Assembly (NCBI GenBank): GCA_030388725.1
Contig: CP128857.1
Span: forward strand, 1,922,001 to 1,986,000
Direction of reading: 5' to 3'
Length of the DNA stretch: 64,000 bases
Source: Prodigiosinella aquatilis
GTDB taxonomy: Bacteria; Pseudomonadota; Gammaproteobacteria; Enterobacterales; Enterobacteriaceae
Part shown: piece after piece, positions 35,552 to 44,638 of the stretch
Position numbering within the stretch: the stretch's first letter is position 1
How the letters are laid out: each line of letters begins with the position of its first letter
Position numbers and translations under genes: made by a program
The notes under the pieces: generated by a model
What the model was told of the DNA's origin: nothing
Databases searched by the model: none
What the model saw: the letters and a program-made list of their open reading frames with translations, nothing else

Positions 35552-36847
35552 ATGCTCGATCCCAATTTACTGCGTAATGAGCTAGACGCAGTTGCCGAAA
35601 AACTACTGGCTCGCAGAAGCTTTAAACTGGATGTAGATACACTGCGCAAACAGGAAGAACGTCGCAAGACTCTACAAGTCGAAACAGAAAGTTTGCAGGC
35701 AGAACGTAACTCCCGATCGAAAGAGATTGGTGCGGCCAAGGCCCGCGGTGAAGATATTGAACCACTACGCCGCGACGTTAACGAGTTGGGTGAAAAACTG
35801 GATGCCGCCAAGGTCGAGCTGGAACAACTGCAAAATGCTATCCGTGATCTGGCGTTGACGATCCCCAATCTACCCGACGATTGTGTCCCGCTGGGCAAAG
35901 ATGAATCAGAAAATCAGGAAATCCGTCGCTGGGGTGAACCCCGTAAATTTGATTTTCCGGTACGCGACCATGTTGATCTGGGCGAACTGTGTGGCGGCTT
36001 GAGCATGGCCGACGGGGTAAAACTGACCGGCGCGCGTTTCTCGGTAATGAAAGGGCAAATTGCGCATCTGCACCGTGCGCTGGCTCAGTTCATGCTGGAT
36101 CTGCATACCAGCCAGCATGGCTATCAGGAAACTTATGTCCCGTATCTGGTCAACCAGGCCACGCTGTATGGTACCGGGCAATTACCTAAATTCAGTGAAG
36201 ATTTGTTCCATACCAAGCCGCTGGATGAAGAAGCGGAAACCAGTAATTATGCACTGATCCCGACAGCGGAAGTGCCATTGACCAACTTGGTTCGTGACGA
36301 GATTCTGGAAGAAGCCTCATTGCCGATCAAAATGACCGCCCATACACCGTGTTTCCGTTCTGAAGCCGGTTCATATGGCCGAGATACCCGTGGCTTGATC
36401 CGTGTGCATCAGTTCGACAAAGTGGAAATGGTGCAGATTGTTCGTCCGGAAGATTCCATGCAGGCGTTGGAAGAACTGACCGGTCATGCAGAAAAGGTAT
36501 TACAACTGCTGAATCTGCCGTACCGCAAAGTTCTGCTTTGCACTGGCGACATGGGATTCGGTTCTTGCAAAACCTACGATCTGGAAGTGTGGTTGCCCGC
36601 GCAGAACACGTATCGTGAAATCTCTTCCTGTTCTAATTGTGGGGATTTTCAGGCGCGGCGGATGCAGACGCGTTGCCGTAGCAAAAGCGATAAGAAAACA
36701 CGGCTGGTCCATACGCTGAATGGTTCTGGTCTGGCGGTTGGTCGCGCGTTGGTGGCCGTGCTGGAAAATTACCAGCAAGCCGATGGTCGTATTGCCGTAC
36801 CAGAAGTTTTGCGTCCGTATATGAACGGTCTGGCGTTTATCGGCTAA
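35552..36847 (+). CDS. serS: Seryl-tRNA synthetase
   Basis: Class II synthetase charging tRNA-Ser (and tRNA-Sec), 431 residues. The N-terminal coiled-coil arm that grips the long variable arm is visible at about residues 27-105 (rich in Glu, Lys and Leu). Class II motif 2 is seen as TPCFRSEAGSYGRDTRGLIRVHQF and motif 3 as NGSGLAVGRALVAVLEN. The ATG at 35552 gives the standard MLDPNLLRNE. A strong terminator follows. Confidence 0.97.
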   Translation: MLDPNLLRNELDAVAEKLLARRSFKLDVDTLRKQEERRKTLQVETESLQAERNSRSKEIGAAKARGEDIEPLRRDVNELGEKLDAAKVELEQLQNAIRDLALTIPNLPDDCVPLGKDESENQEIRRWGEPRKFDFPVRDHVDLGELCGGLSMADGVKLTGARFSVMKGQIAHLHRALAQFMLDLHTSQHGYQETYVPYLVNQATLYGTGQLPKFSEDLFHTKPLDEEAETSNYALIPTAEVPLTNLVRDEILEEASLPIKMTAHTPCFRSEAGSYGRDTRGLIRVHQFDKVEMVQIVRPEDSMQALEELTGHAEKVLQLLNLPYRKVLLCTGDMGFGSCKTYDLEVWLPAQNTYREISSCSNCGDFQARRMQTRCRSKSDKKTRLVHTLNGSGLAVGRALVAVLENYQQADGRIAVPEVLRPYMNGLAFIG

Positions 36848-36872
36848 TCCCGATTGCACTCAGTCAGCTAGA

Positions 36873-36898
36873 AAAGCGCCCATCGGGGCGCTTTTTTT
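36873..36898 (+). terminator. Rho-independent terminator of serS
   Basis: AGCGCCC (36875-36881) pairs with GGGCGCT (36886-36892), preceded by AAAA and followed by a run of T. It is 25 bases after the serS stop. Confidence 0.92.
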
Positions 36899-36998
36899 AT
36901 GGATGCCACGGGTTGTTTTACTCGCACCGCCATTTCTGCTCGCCTGGCATGCTCTCTGTCCGGCTTATCAAAAACAAAGTCTGCTCATTATTATTTTG

Positions 36999-37040
36999 TT
37001 GATGTTAGACAATAAAACGGATCAGTAACGGGATAATTCT
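36999..37040 (+). promoter_or_regulatory. FNR-type promoter of dmsA1
   Basis: TTGATGTTAGACAA (36999-37012) matches the FNR box TTGAT-N4-ATCAA at 8 of 10 bases. GATAAT (37032-37037) downstream can serve as the -10, putting the FNR centre about 39-41 bases before the start. This is the class II layout known from E. coli dmsA. The transcript leader would be about 135 bases. Confidence 0.55.
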
Positions 37041-37180
37041 TACAAATAGAAAAGAATTTTATACAAACGGCCTGAAAATATTCAGGTGCGGGCAAACAGA
37101 AGGGTACCCACGTTATTCCTGCAAGCCTGATAAGTCATCAAGCGCGCTGAACTGTTTCTGTCTGGTTAGAGGAGCCTGTT

Positions 37181-39631
37181 GTGCCAATGGAAAATATGAA
37201 TGGTCTGTTGCAGCAAAAAATCAAAAGACGAACGTTTGTCAAAACCGCGGCGTTGACTGGGTTATCCGCCGCGATTGGACAGATTATGCTGCCTTATCGT
37301 CAGGTGTTTGCCAATAATGCCCCTACCGTAATGGGTGAAAACGCACCAGAGAAACTGGTGTGGGGAGCGTGTTCTGTCAACTGCGGTAGCCGCTGTGCAT
37401 TACGTTTTCATGTACGGGATAATGAGATTCTCTGGGTAGAGACTGACAATACCGGCGACGATCACTACGGTAACCATCAGATACGCGCCTGTCTGCGCGG
37501 ACGTTCTATCCGTCAGCGTATTAACCATCCGGATCGGTTGAAGTACCCGATGAAGCGGATCGGTAAGCGTGGAGAAGGCAAGTTCCAGCGTATCAGTTGG
37601 CAGGAAGCGTTAGATGAGATTGCGGACAGCCTGAAACAGGTGGTCAAAAAATACGGCAACGAAGCCGTCTATATTAATTACAGTTCGGGGATCGTCGGCG
37701 GGAATATCACGCGCTCATCACCTTCTGCATCACTGGTGACTCGGTTGATGAACTGCTATGGCGGTTCATTGGGACAATATGGCACATACAGTACCGCGCA
37801 GATTGCTTGTGCCATGCCGTATACCTACGGCAGTAATATGGGTAATAGCACATCCGATATCGAAAACAGCAAACTGGTGGTGATGTTTGGCAATAATCCT
37901 GCTGAAACCCGTATGAGCGGTGGCGGTATTACCTATTATCTGGAGCAGGCGCGTGCACGTTCCAATGCCCGCATGATTGTGATTGATCCCCGTTATACCG
38001 ATACCGCCGCCGGACGAGAGGACGAATGGATCCCCATCCGACCAGGAACCGATGCCGCACTGGTGGCCGGTATGGCATATGTGTTGATTACCGAGAATCT
38101 GGTGGATCAGGCCTTTTTGGATAAATACTGTGTTGGTTATGACGAAAAAACACTGCCGGCTGATGCGCCCGTCAATGGTCACTACAAAGCCTATATCCTG
38201 GGGCAGGGAGAAGATGGTACGGCTAAAACGCCAGCCTGGGCTGCGGCTATCACCGGCATTCCACAAAGCCGTATTATTCATCTGGCGCGTGAGATTGGCA
38301 GTACCAAACCCGCCTATATTTGTCAGGGTTGGGGACCACAGCGTCAGGCCAATGGCGAACTAACGTCGCGGGCGATAGCCATGTTACCGATTCTTACCGG
38401 AAATGTAGGGATTCATGGCGGCAACAGTGGTGCGCGGGAATCGACTTATGTGGTTAATATTGAAAAAATGCCGGTGCTGACTAACCCGGTCAAAACCAAA
38501 ATATCCTGTTTTACCTGGACGGATGCGATTGCCCGCGGAGCGGAAATGACGGCGCTGAGAGATGGCGTGCGCGGTAAGTCCAGGCTGGATGTGCCGATCA
38601 AATTTATCTGGAACTATGCCGGTAACTGTCTGGTGAATCAGCATTCACAAATCAATCGCACTCACCAGATTCTGCAAGATGAAAATCTGTGCGAAAAGAT
38701 TGTGGTGATTGAAAATTTCATGACCTCATCGGCCAAATATGCCGATATTCTGCTGCCGGATCTGATGACCATTGAGCAGGAAGACATTATTCCTAATGAT
38801 TATGCCGGGAACATGGGTTATCTGATCTTCATCCAGCCAGCCACGACACCCAAATATGAGCGTAAGCCCATTTATGAAATCATGAGTGAAGTCGCGCGAC
38901 GGCTGGGGCCGGATGTCTATCAGAAATTTACCGAAGGGCGAACACAACGACAATGGCTGGAATATCTGTATGAGAAAACCCAGGTAAAAGATCCCATGTT
39001 GCCCACCTTTGAGGAACTGCGTGAGCAGGGAATATACAAGCGAAAAGACCCTGCCGGGCACTATGTCGCCTATCAGGATTTCCGTGACGACCCGATAGCA
39101 CATCCGTTGAAAACCCCATCGGGAAAGATTGAAATTTATTCGTCAGCACTGGCAAGTGTGGCCGCGAATTGGGAACTGAAACCCGATGAAGTGATTAGTC
39201 CGTTGCCGATCTATGCCTCTACGTTTGAAGGCTGGAATGATCCATTACGTAAACAGTACCCGTTACAAATGACGGGCTTTCACTACAAAGCCAGAACACA
39301 CTCCAGTTACGCCAACATTGCGGTATTGCAATCAGCCTGCCCACAGGAAATTTGGATTAACCCTGTTGATGCGTCATCTCGTGGTATCACCAACGGTGAT
39401 GAAGTGCGAGTGTTTAATGGTCGGGGCGAGGTGCGTCTGCCGGCGAAAGTAACACCACGGATTATCCCCGGGGTGACTGCCATGCCACAAGGCTCCTGGC
39501 ATCAGGCGGAGATGAGCGGTGATCGTATTGATCATGGCGGTTGCATCAACACACTGACGACACTCCGGCCTTCTCCGTTGGCGAAAGGGAATCCTCAACA
39601 TACCAATCTTGTTCAAATAGAAAAAATATAG
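37181..39631 (+). CDS. dmsA: DMSO-reductase family catalytic subunit (DmsA paralog 1)
   Basis: Molybdopterin (bis-MGD) oxidoreductase exported by Tat, 816 residues. The twin-arginine signal is KRRTFVKTAALTGL, ending near VFA. The FS0 iron-sulfur site is CSVNCGSRC plus RACLRGRS, and the predicted Mo ligand is Ser in YGTYSTAQIA. Start is GTG at 37181 behind GAGGAG; ATG at 37187 is possible. It is homologous along its whole length to the dmsA2 product but differs around the active site (for example SSGIVGGNITRSSPSAS versus GTGTLGGTMTRSWPPG) and in the LLPDLMTIEQEDIIPNDYAG segment. It has no B or C subunit of its own and probably shares DmsBC. Its substrate is unknown and may not be DMSO. Confidence 0.88.
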   Translation: MPMENMNGLLQQKIKRRTFVKTAALTGLSAAIGQIMLPYRQVFANNAPTVMGENAPEKLVWGACSVNCGSRCALRFHVRDNEILWVETDNTGDDHYGNHQIRACLRGRSIRQRINHPDRLKYPMKRIGKRGEGKFQRISWQEALDEIADSLKQVVKKYGNEAVYINYSSGIVGGNITRSSPSASLVTRLMNCYGGSLGQYGTYSTAQIACAMPYTYGSNMGNSTSDIENSKLVVMFGNNPAETRMSGGGITYYLEQARARSNARMIVIDPRYTDTAAGREDEWIPIRPGTDAALVAGMAYVLITENLVDQAFLDKYCVGYDEKTLPADAPVNGHYKAYILGQGEDGTAKTPAWAAAITGIPQSRIIHLAREIGSTKPAYICQGWGPQRQANGELTSRAIAMLPILTGNVGIHGGNSGARESTYVVNIEKMPVLTNPVKTKISCFTWTDAIARGAEMTALRDGVRGKSRLDVPIKFIWNYAGNCLVNQHSQINRTHQILQDENLCEKIVVIENFMTSSAKYADILLPDLMTIEQEDIIPNDYAGNMGYLIFIQPATTPKYERKPIYEIMSEVARRLGPDVYQKFTEGRTQRQWLEYLYEKTQVKDPMLPTFEELREQGIYKRKDPAGHYVAYQDFRDDPIAHPLKTPSGKIEIYSSALASVAANWELKPDEVISPLPIYASTFEGWNDPLRKQYPLQMTGFHYKARTHSSYANIAVLQSACPQEIWINPVDASSRGITNGDEVRVFNGRGEVRLPAKVTPRIIPGVTAMPQGSWHQAEMSGDRIDHGGCINTLTTLRPSPLAKGNPQHTNLVQIEKI

Positions 39632-39636
39632 GGTGT

Positions 39637-39683
39637 CGCCGAGCGTGAATTCCGGTCATGTTTACGCTCGGTGGCGATTTTTT
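39637..39683 (+). terminator. Rho-independent terminator between dmsA1 and dmsA2
   Basis: CGCCGAGCGTGAA (from 39637) pairs with TTTACGCTCGGTGGCG (to 39676) with one bulge, followed by ATTTTTTGCG. It starts 5 bases after the dmsA1 stop, so dmsA1 appears to be its own transcription unit. Confidence 0.85.
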
Positions 39684-39732
39684 GCGTTGCAGATCCCATT
39701 TCCATTTACTTGTCATGCTAACTATTTTTTTG

Positions 39733-39773
39733 TTGATAGTTATCAATACCCATATCATCTGTAAGCCTAAACT
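39733..39773 (+). promoter_or_regulatory. Perfect FNR box and promoter of dmsA2BC
   Basis: TTGATAGTTATCAA (39733-39746) is a perfect FNR site. TAAACT (39768-39773) is a plausible -10 that puts the FNR centre near -40.5 to -41.5, the class II position. The start codon of dmsA2 is about 100 bases further on. Confidence 0.8.
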
Positions 39774-39882
39774 GGCTTTAGTGACAACATTTTGATTAAG
39801 AAGTAATTTCATAAATGTTGCCAGCCGGAGCGTTTTTCGTTCTGACGCCCTGCTCCCCTTTAACGAAAAGTGGGTTTAGCCT

Positions 39883-42324
39883 ATGAACAATGCCAAAAAT
39901 TCCCGTTTGCTCATGCAGCCTGTCAGTCGACGTGCACTGGTAAAAAGCGGTGCGCTTTGCGGCGTCGCTGCGGCGGCCAGTAGTTTGTCGTTACCTTTCG
40001 TCAGCAAGGCCATCGCCGGGCAGACAATTCCTGTAGCACCAGCGGAAAAAGTCATCTGGAGCGCCTGTACCGTAAACTGTGGTAGCCGTTGCCCGCTGCG
40101 TATGCATGTGGTTGATGGCGAGATTCGTTACGTCGAAACGGATAACACTGGTAAGGATATCTATGACGGTTTCCATCAGGTACGAGCCTGCTTGCGAGGG
40201 CGTTCGATGCGCCGTCGTGTCTATAATCCCGATCGACTGAAATACCCGATGAAGCGTGTAGGCAAGCGCGGAGAGGGTAAGTTTGAACGAATTAGCTGGG
40301 ATGAAGCTCTGGATATCATCGCCGCCAGTCTGAAGAGTATTGTCGGAAAGTACGGTAATGAAGCGGTATACCTGAATTATGGTACCGGCACGCTGGGCGG
40401 CACCATGACGCGTTCATGGCCACCAGGAAAAACGCTGATTGCCCGCTTGATGAACTGTTATGGCGGTTACCTCAATCAATACGGTGATTACAGTACAGCG
40501 CAGATTACGGCTGGCTTGAACTATACCTATGGCGGTTGGGCTCCCGGTAACAGTCCATCCGATATTGAAAACAGTAAACTGGTGGTGCTGTTCGGCAATA
40601 ATCCGTCTGAAACCCGAATGAGTGGTGGTGGAGTAACCTACTATCTGGAACAAGCACGCCAGAAATCCAACGCCAAAATGATTATTATTGATCCCCGTTA
40701 CACGGATACTGGCGCTGGTCGGGAAGATGAATGGATCCCCATTCGTCCGGGTACTGATGCCGCGCTGGTGGCGGGTATGGCACATGTACTGATTAACGAA
40801 AATCTGGTGGATCAGGCTTTTCTGGATAAATACTGTGTTGGCTATGACGAAAAAACGCTGCCAGCCGGAGCACCGGCTAACGGCCACTACAAGGCCTATA
40901 TTCTAGGGCAGGGGCCGGATGGTATCGCTAAAACACCACAATGGGCTTCGGCTATCACCGGTATTCCCGCTGGAAATATCATTAAATTGGCCCGGGAGAT
41001 CGGTAGTACCAAACCGGCGTTTATCTCGCAGGGGTGGGGGCCGCAACGACGCTCGAATGGCGAGTTGACTTCACGGGCGATCGCCATGCTCCCTATTCTT
41101 ACCGGCAATGTGGGTATCCACGGCGGTAATAGTGGTGCGCGAGAAAGTTCCTATGAAACGGCATTTGTCCGTATGCCGACATTAACCAATCCGGTAAAAA
41201 CCAGTATTTCCATGTTCATGTGGACTGATGCCATTGAGCGCGGGCCAGAAATGACGGCGCTAAAAGATGGTGTGCGTGGTAAAGACAAGCTGGATGTGCC
41301 GATCAAATTCATCTGGAACTATGCTAGTAACTGTCTGATAAACCAGCACTCTCAGATTAACCAGACACATAATATTCTGCAAGATGACAGCAAATGCGAG
41401 ATGGTTGTAGTGATTGATAATCACATGACGGCGTCAGCGAAATATGCGGATATCTTGCTACCGGATTGCACGGCTTCCGAACAGATGGATTTTTGTCTGG
41501 ATGCCTCCTGCGGCAACATGGCTTATGTGATCTTTGCTGATCAGGTCATCAAGCCAAGATTTGAATGCCGTACGGTGTATGACATGATGACCGGACTGTC
41601 AAAACGGTTGGGTGTGGAGCAGCCATTCACGGAAGGACGCACACAGGAACAGTGGATGCGCTATTTGCATCAACAGTCTCAGGCGCTTATGCCTAAATTG
41701 CCTGATTTTGACACTTTCCGCCAGCAAGGTCTCTACAAGGAGCGTGATCCCGAAGGACACTTTGTCGCTTATAAAGCGTTCCGCGAAGATCCACAGGCGC
41801 ATCCACTGACGACGCCATCAGGAAAAATCGAGATTTACTCATCGGCACTGGCGAAGATAGCGGCTACCTGGACGTTATCACCGGGGGACGTGATTGATCC
41901 GTTGCCCGTTTACAATGTGGGTTTCGAAAGTTATGGCGATCCGCTGGCCGACAAATATCCTCTTCAACTGAGTGGTTTTCATTATAAAGCCCGCACGCAT
42001 TCCACTTATGGAAATGTTGAGTTACTGAAAGCCGCCTGTCCGCAGGAGATGTGGATTAACCCCGTCGATGCTACTCCGCGTGGCATCGCAAGTGGCGACA
42101 AGGTTCGTATCTGGAATGATCGAGGACAGGTCGATATTGAAGCCAAAGTGACACCACGGATTATCCCCGGTGTCGTCGCATTGAGTGAAGGCGCATGGTA
42201 TTCCCCTGACGCACAGCGTATCGATAAGGGCGGGTGTATTAATGTGTTGACGACACAACGGCCTTCTCCACTGGCAAAAGGGAATCCTTCTCATACCAAT
42301 CTGGTTGAAGTGCAAAAAATTTAG
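39883..42324 (+). CDS. dmsA: Anaerobic dimethyl sulfoxide reductase chain A (DmsA, paralog 2)
   Basis: Catalytic bis-MGD subunit of DMSO reductase, 813 residues, facing the periplasm on DmsC. The Tat signal SRRALVKSGALCGV ends near AIAG. The FS0 motif is CTVNCGSRC with RACLRGRS. The predicted Mo-coordinating Ser lies in YGDYSTAQIT. It follows E. coli DmsA closely over its length (for example GTGTLGGTMTRSWPPG and NYTYGGWAPGNSPSD), more so than paralog 1. dmsB starts 10 bases after its stop, so this is the true dmsABC operon. ATG at 39883 has only a weak GTGGGT upstream. Confidence 0.95.
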   Translation: MNNAKNSRLLMQPVSRRALVKSGALCGVAAAASSLSLPFVSKAIAGQTIPVAPAEKVIWSACTVNCGSRCPLRMHVVDGEIRYVETDNTGKDIYDGFHQVRACLRGRSMRRRVYNPDRLKYPMKRVGKRGEGKFERISWDEALDIIAASLKSIVGKYGNEAVYLNYGTGTLGGTMTRSWPPGKTLIARLMNCYGGYLNQYGDYSTAQITAGLNYTYGGWAPGNSPSDIENSKLVVLFGNNPSETRMSGGGVTYYLEQARQKSNAKMIIIDPRYTDTGAGREDEWIPIRPGTDAALVAGMAHVLINENLVDQAFLDKYCVGYDEKTLPAGAPANGHYKAYILGQGPDGIAKTPQWASAITGIPAGNIIKLAREIGSTKPAFISQGWGPQRRSNGELTSRAIAMLPILTGNVGIHGGNSGARESSYETAFVRMPTLTNPVKTSISMFMWTDAIERGPEMTALKDGVRGKDKLDVPIKFIWNYASNCLINQHSQINQTHNILQDDSKCEMVVVIDNHMTASAKYADILLPDCTASEQMDFCLDASCGNMAYVIFADQVIKPRFECRTVYDMMTGLSKRLGVEQPFTEGRTQEQWMRYLHQQSQALMPKLPDFDTFRQQGLYKERDPEGHFVAYKAFREDPQAHPLTTPSGKIEIYSSALAKIAATWTLSPGDVIDPLPVYNVGFESYGDPLADKYPLQLSGFHYKARTHSTYGNVELLKAACPQEMWINPVDATPRGIASGDKVRIWNDRGQVDIEAKVTPRIIPGVVALSEGAWYSPDAQRIDKGGCINVLTTQRPSPLAKGNPSHTNLVEVQKI

Positions 42325-42334
42325 GAGATAGCCG

Positions 42335-42952
42335 ATGAGTACGCAATATGGTTTTTATATTGATTCAAATCGGTGTACCGGTTGTAAAACCTGCGAGCTG
42401 GCATGCAAAGACTTTAAAAACCTGTCACCGGATGTGAATTTTCGTCGTATTTATGAATATGCCGGGGGAAACTGGCAACAGGATGGTGAGACCTGGCATC
42501 AGAACGTGTTCGCCTATTATCTCTCCATTGCCTGTAACCATTGCAGTGATCCTGCCTGTGTCAAGGTGTGCCCAAGTGGTGCCATGCACAAGCAGGAGGA
42601 CAATTTTGTAGTGGTCAATGAAGAGGTGTGCATCGGCTGTCGCTATTGCGAAATGGCTTGCCCGTATGGCGCGCCGCAGTTTGATGCGCAAAAAGGACAC
42701 ATGACCAAATGTGACGGGTGTTATCAGCGGGTGGCGGAAGGCAAGAAGCCTATCTGCGTGGAATCCTGTCCGCTACGGGCACTGGATATGGCTCCAATCG
42801 AAGAGCTGCGGGCGAAATATGGTGACTTGGCGGAGATAGCCCCATTGCCACAAGCTCATTTTACGCAGCCCAATATTGTACTGAAACCTAATCCTAACAG
42901 CCGCCCGGTAGGGGATACTTCCGGTTATCTGGCAAATCCGAGGGAGGTGTAA
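42335..42952 (+). CDS. dmsB: DMSO reductase iron-sulfur subunit DmsB
   Basis: Electron-transfer subunit with four [4Fe-4S] clusters linking DmsC to DmsA, 205 residues, the E. coli length. The four Cys groups are CTGCKTCELAC, CNHCSDPACVKVC, CIGCRYCEMAC and CDGC...CVESC. It has no signal of its own and is carried out with DmsA by Tat. GGAGATAGCCG precedes the ATG at 42335. dmsC starts one base after its stop. Confidence 0.96.
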   Translation: MSTQYGFYIDSNRCTGCKTCELACKDFKNLSPDVNFRRIYEYAGGNWQQDGETWHQNVFAYYLSIACNHCSDPACVKVCPSGAMHKQEDNFVVVNEEVCIGCRYCEMACPYGAPQFDAQKGHMTKCDGCYQRVAEGKKPICVESCPLRALDMAPIEELRAKYGDLAEIAPLPQAHFTQPNIVLKPNPNSRPVGDTSGYLANPREV

Positions 42953-42953
42953 C

Positions 42954-43814
42954 ATGGGAAGCGGATGGTATGAATGGCCACTGGTGATCTTCACCGTACT
43001 GGGACAGTGTGTGGCGGGTGGGTTTATCGTGATGGCGCTGGTCTTATTGAGTAGTGACATGGATGTGCAACGGGCCCGACGTATTAACCGGATGATGTTT
43101 TTCCTGTGGGTGCTGATGGGGGTGGGATTTGTGGCGTCGTTCCTGCACCTGGGGTCGCCGTTACGGGCGATGAACGCGCTGAACCGACTGGGATCGTCGT
43201 CACTCAGCAATGAAATTGCTGCGGGTTCCCTGTTCTTGGCGCTTGGCGGACTATACTGGTTGTTGTCTGTTGTAGGCAAACTGCCGGCTGTAGCTGGCCG
43301 GATCTGGCTATGGGTCACGCTGATAGCGGCGCTGGTGTACATGTACGCGATGATTCATGTCTATGACATCGACACCGTGCCGACCTGGTACAACAGCTTT
43401 ACGCCGGTGCATTTTATCATGACCGCCGTGATTGGCGGGCCGTTGCTGGGGTATTTGCTGCTACGTGCGGCAGGAGAGACGAACAACCTGATGCGTTGGT
43501 TGCCGCTGGTCAGCTTGTTGGGGCTGGTAGTCAGTATTGCCGCTAACCTGATGCAGACGGCTGGACTGGCGGAAATCCACAGCTCGGTCCAGCAGGCATC
43601 GCAGCTGATACCACTGTATGGTGATATTCAGTTGGGTCGGCTGATACTGCTGGTCGCCGGGCTGGGATGCTGGATTTATCCGTTATCCCGCGGTAAGACA
43701 CCGGCATTGAGTGGGCTGATAGGCGCCATGGTGTTGGTGGTCGGCGGTGAGTTATTGGGCCGGGTCATCTTTTATGGTTTGCATATGACGGTGGGAATGG
43801 CGGTGGCAGGGTAA
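42954..43814 (+). CDS. dmsC: DMSO reductase membrane anchor DmsC
   Basis: Polytopic inner-membrane anchor that oxidises menaquinol and holds DmsAB, 286 residues with about eight hydrophobic helices. The start MGSGWYEWPLVIFTVLGQC and the segment ASFLHLGSPLRAMNALN are DmsC hallmarks; the latter carries the conserved His near the quinol site. GAGGGAGGTGTAAC precedes the ATG. The order dmsA2-B-C with tiny gaps shows one operon. Confidence 0.95.
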   Translation: MGSGWYEWPLVIFTVLGQCVAGGFIVMALVLLSSDMDVQRARRINRMMFFLWVLMGVGFVASFLHLGSPLRAMNALNRLGSSSLSNEIAAGSLFLALGGLYWLLSVVGKLPAVAGRIWLWVTLIAALVYMYAMIHVYDIDTVPTWYNSFTPVHFIMTAVIGGPLLGYLLLRAAGETNNLMRWLPLVSLLGLVVSIAANLMQTAGLAEIHSSVQQASQLIPLYGDIQLGRLILLVAGLGCWIYPLSRGKTPALSGLIGAMVLVVGGELLGRVIFYGLHMTVGMAVAG

Positions 43815-43827
43815 GCGGTTTGCACGC

Positions 43828-43953
43828 ATGACAGCGGTGAATATTCTGATGCATGAGAATTCAGATACCGCCTTATGGTGTCCTCCAGAGGGAAATACTA
43901 TGGTTTGGATGCTGGATAACCGCGTGGCGGAAGATATTTCCGCCTCTTTGTAA
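43828..43953 (+). CDS. Possible small ORF between dmsC and dmsD (17-41 codons)
   Basis: An open frame of 41 codons (ATG 43828) runs through the dmsC-dmsD gap and ends at TAA 43951-43953, 12 bases before dmsD. Its inner ATG at 43900 has a good ribosome site (GAGGG, spacing about 8) and would give a 17-residue peptide, MVWMLDNRVAEDISASL. I do not recognise it. It could couple dmsD translation to the operon, be a decayed remnant, or be chance. Confidence 0.3.
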   Translation: MTAVNILMHENSDTALWCPPEGNTMVWMLDNRVAEDISASL

Positions 43954-43965
43954 GTGAGGTTTCCC

Positions 43966-44580
43966 ATGACAAAACAGATCGTTAGTCTGACTGGTCGCAT
44001 GTTAGGTGCATTGTTGTATTACGCTCCGGATGACGAGCGTAACGCTGAACTGCTTTCCCAACTACGGCAGCATGATTGGTATCAGATGTGGCCTTGTGGT
44101 GATGCAGAGCAGATTGCCATAGCGGCACAGCAGATTAATGACGGTTTACAGACGGGTTACGATGAAAAACTGTCCGATGCCTGGCAGAAACTGTTCATCG
44201 GCCCTTATGCGCTGCCGGCCCCGCCGTGGGGGTCGGTTTATCTTGATCGGGAAAATGTACTGTTTGGTGATTCCACATTGGCATTGCGTGAATGGTTACG
44301 CCAGCAAGGTATTGAACCACAGAGCGAGCAGCGTGACCCGGAAGATCATATCGGGCTGATGTTGATGTTGGCGGCCTGGTGTGCGGAAAACCAGCCAGAT
44401 GGTGTGCCGGTGCTGCTGTCTGAACATTTGCTGCCTTGGGCTATGCGCTATCTCGAATTGCTGGAGCAAGGGGCTGAGCATCCTTTTTACCAGGGACTGG
44501 CTGTGCTCACCCGCACGACATTGCTGGACTGGCAGGGACGCTACCAGATTACCCTGACCGAAAGAACACTGTTTTATTAA
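43966..44580 (+). CDS. dmsD: Tat proofreading chaperone DmsD
   Basis: Cytoplasmic redox-enzyme maturation protein of the TorD/DmsD family that binds the DmsA twin-arginine leader until cofactor loading is complete; 204 residues. Family motifs are AWQKLFIGPYALPAPPWGSVYLDRE (residues ~70-94) and DPEDHIGLMLMLAAW. The ATG at 43966 follows GTGAGGTTTCCC. In E. coli dmsD lies in the separate ynf operon; here it follows dmsC and probably serves both DmsA proteins. Confidence 0.93.
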   Translation: MTKQIVSLTGRMLGALLYYAPDDERNAELLSQLRQHDWYQMWPCGDAEQIAIAAQQINDGLQTGYDEKLSDAWQKLFIGPYALPAPPWGSVYLDRENVLFGDSTLALREWLRQQGIEPQSEQRDPEDHIGLMLMLAAWCAENQPDGVPVLLSEHLLPWAMRYLELLEQGAEHPFYQGLAVLTRTTLLDWQGRYQITLTERTLFY

Positions 44581-44590
44581 TAGCCGGAAT

Positions 44591-44630
44591 CCGGTCTGAC
44601 AGGGTGCGCCTCAGACCGGTTATTCTTTTT
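44591..44630 (+). terminator. Rho-independent terminator of the dms operon
   Basis: CCGGTCTGA (44591-44599) pairs with TCAGACCGG (44611-44619), followed by TTATTCTTTTT. It lies 11 bases after dmsD. Confidence 0.85.
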
Positions 44631-44638
44631 GACGGGAT

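Noticed and set aside
37181..42324. Recent duplication or assembly duplication of dmsA
   Set aside because: Synonymous positions differ throughout, even where the proteins are identical, so the copies are old and genuinely distinct.
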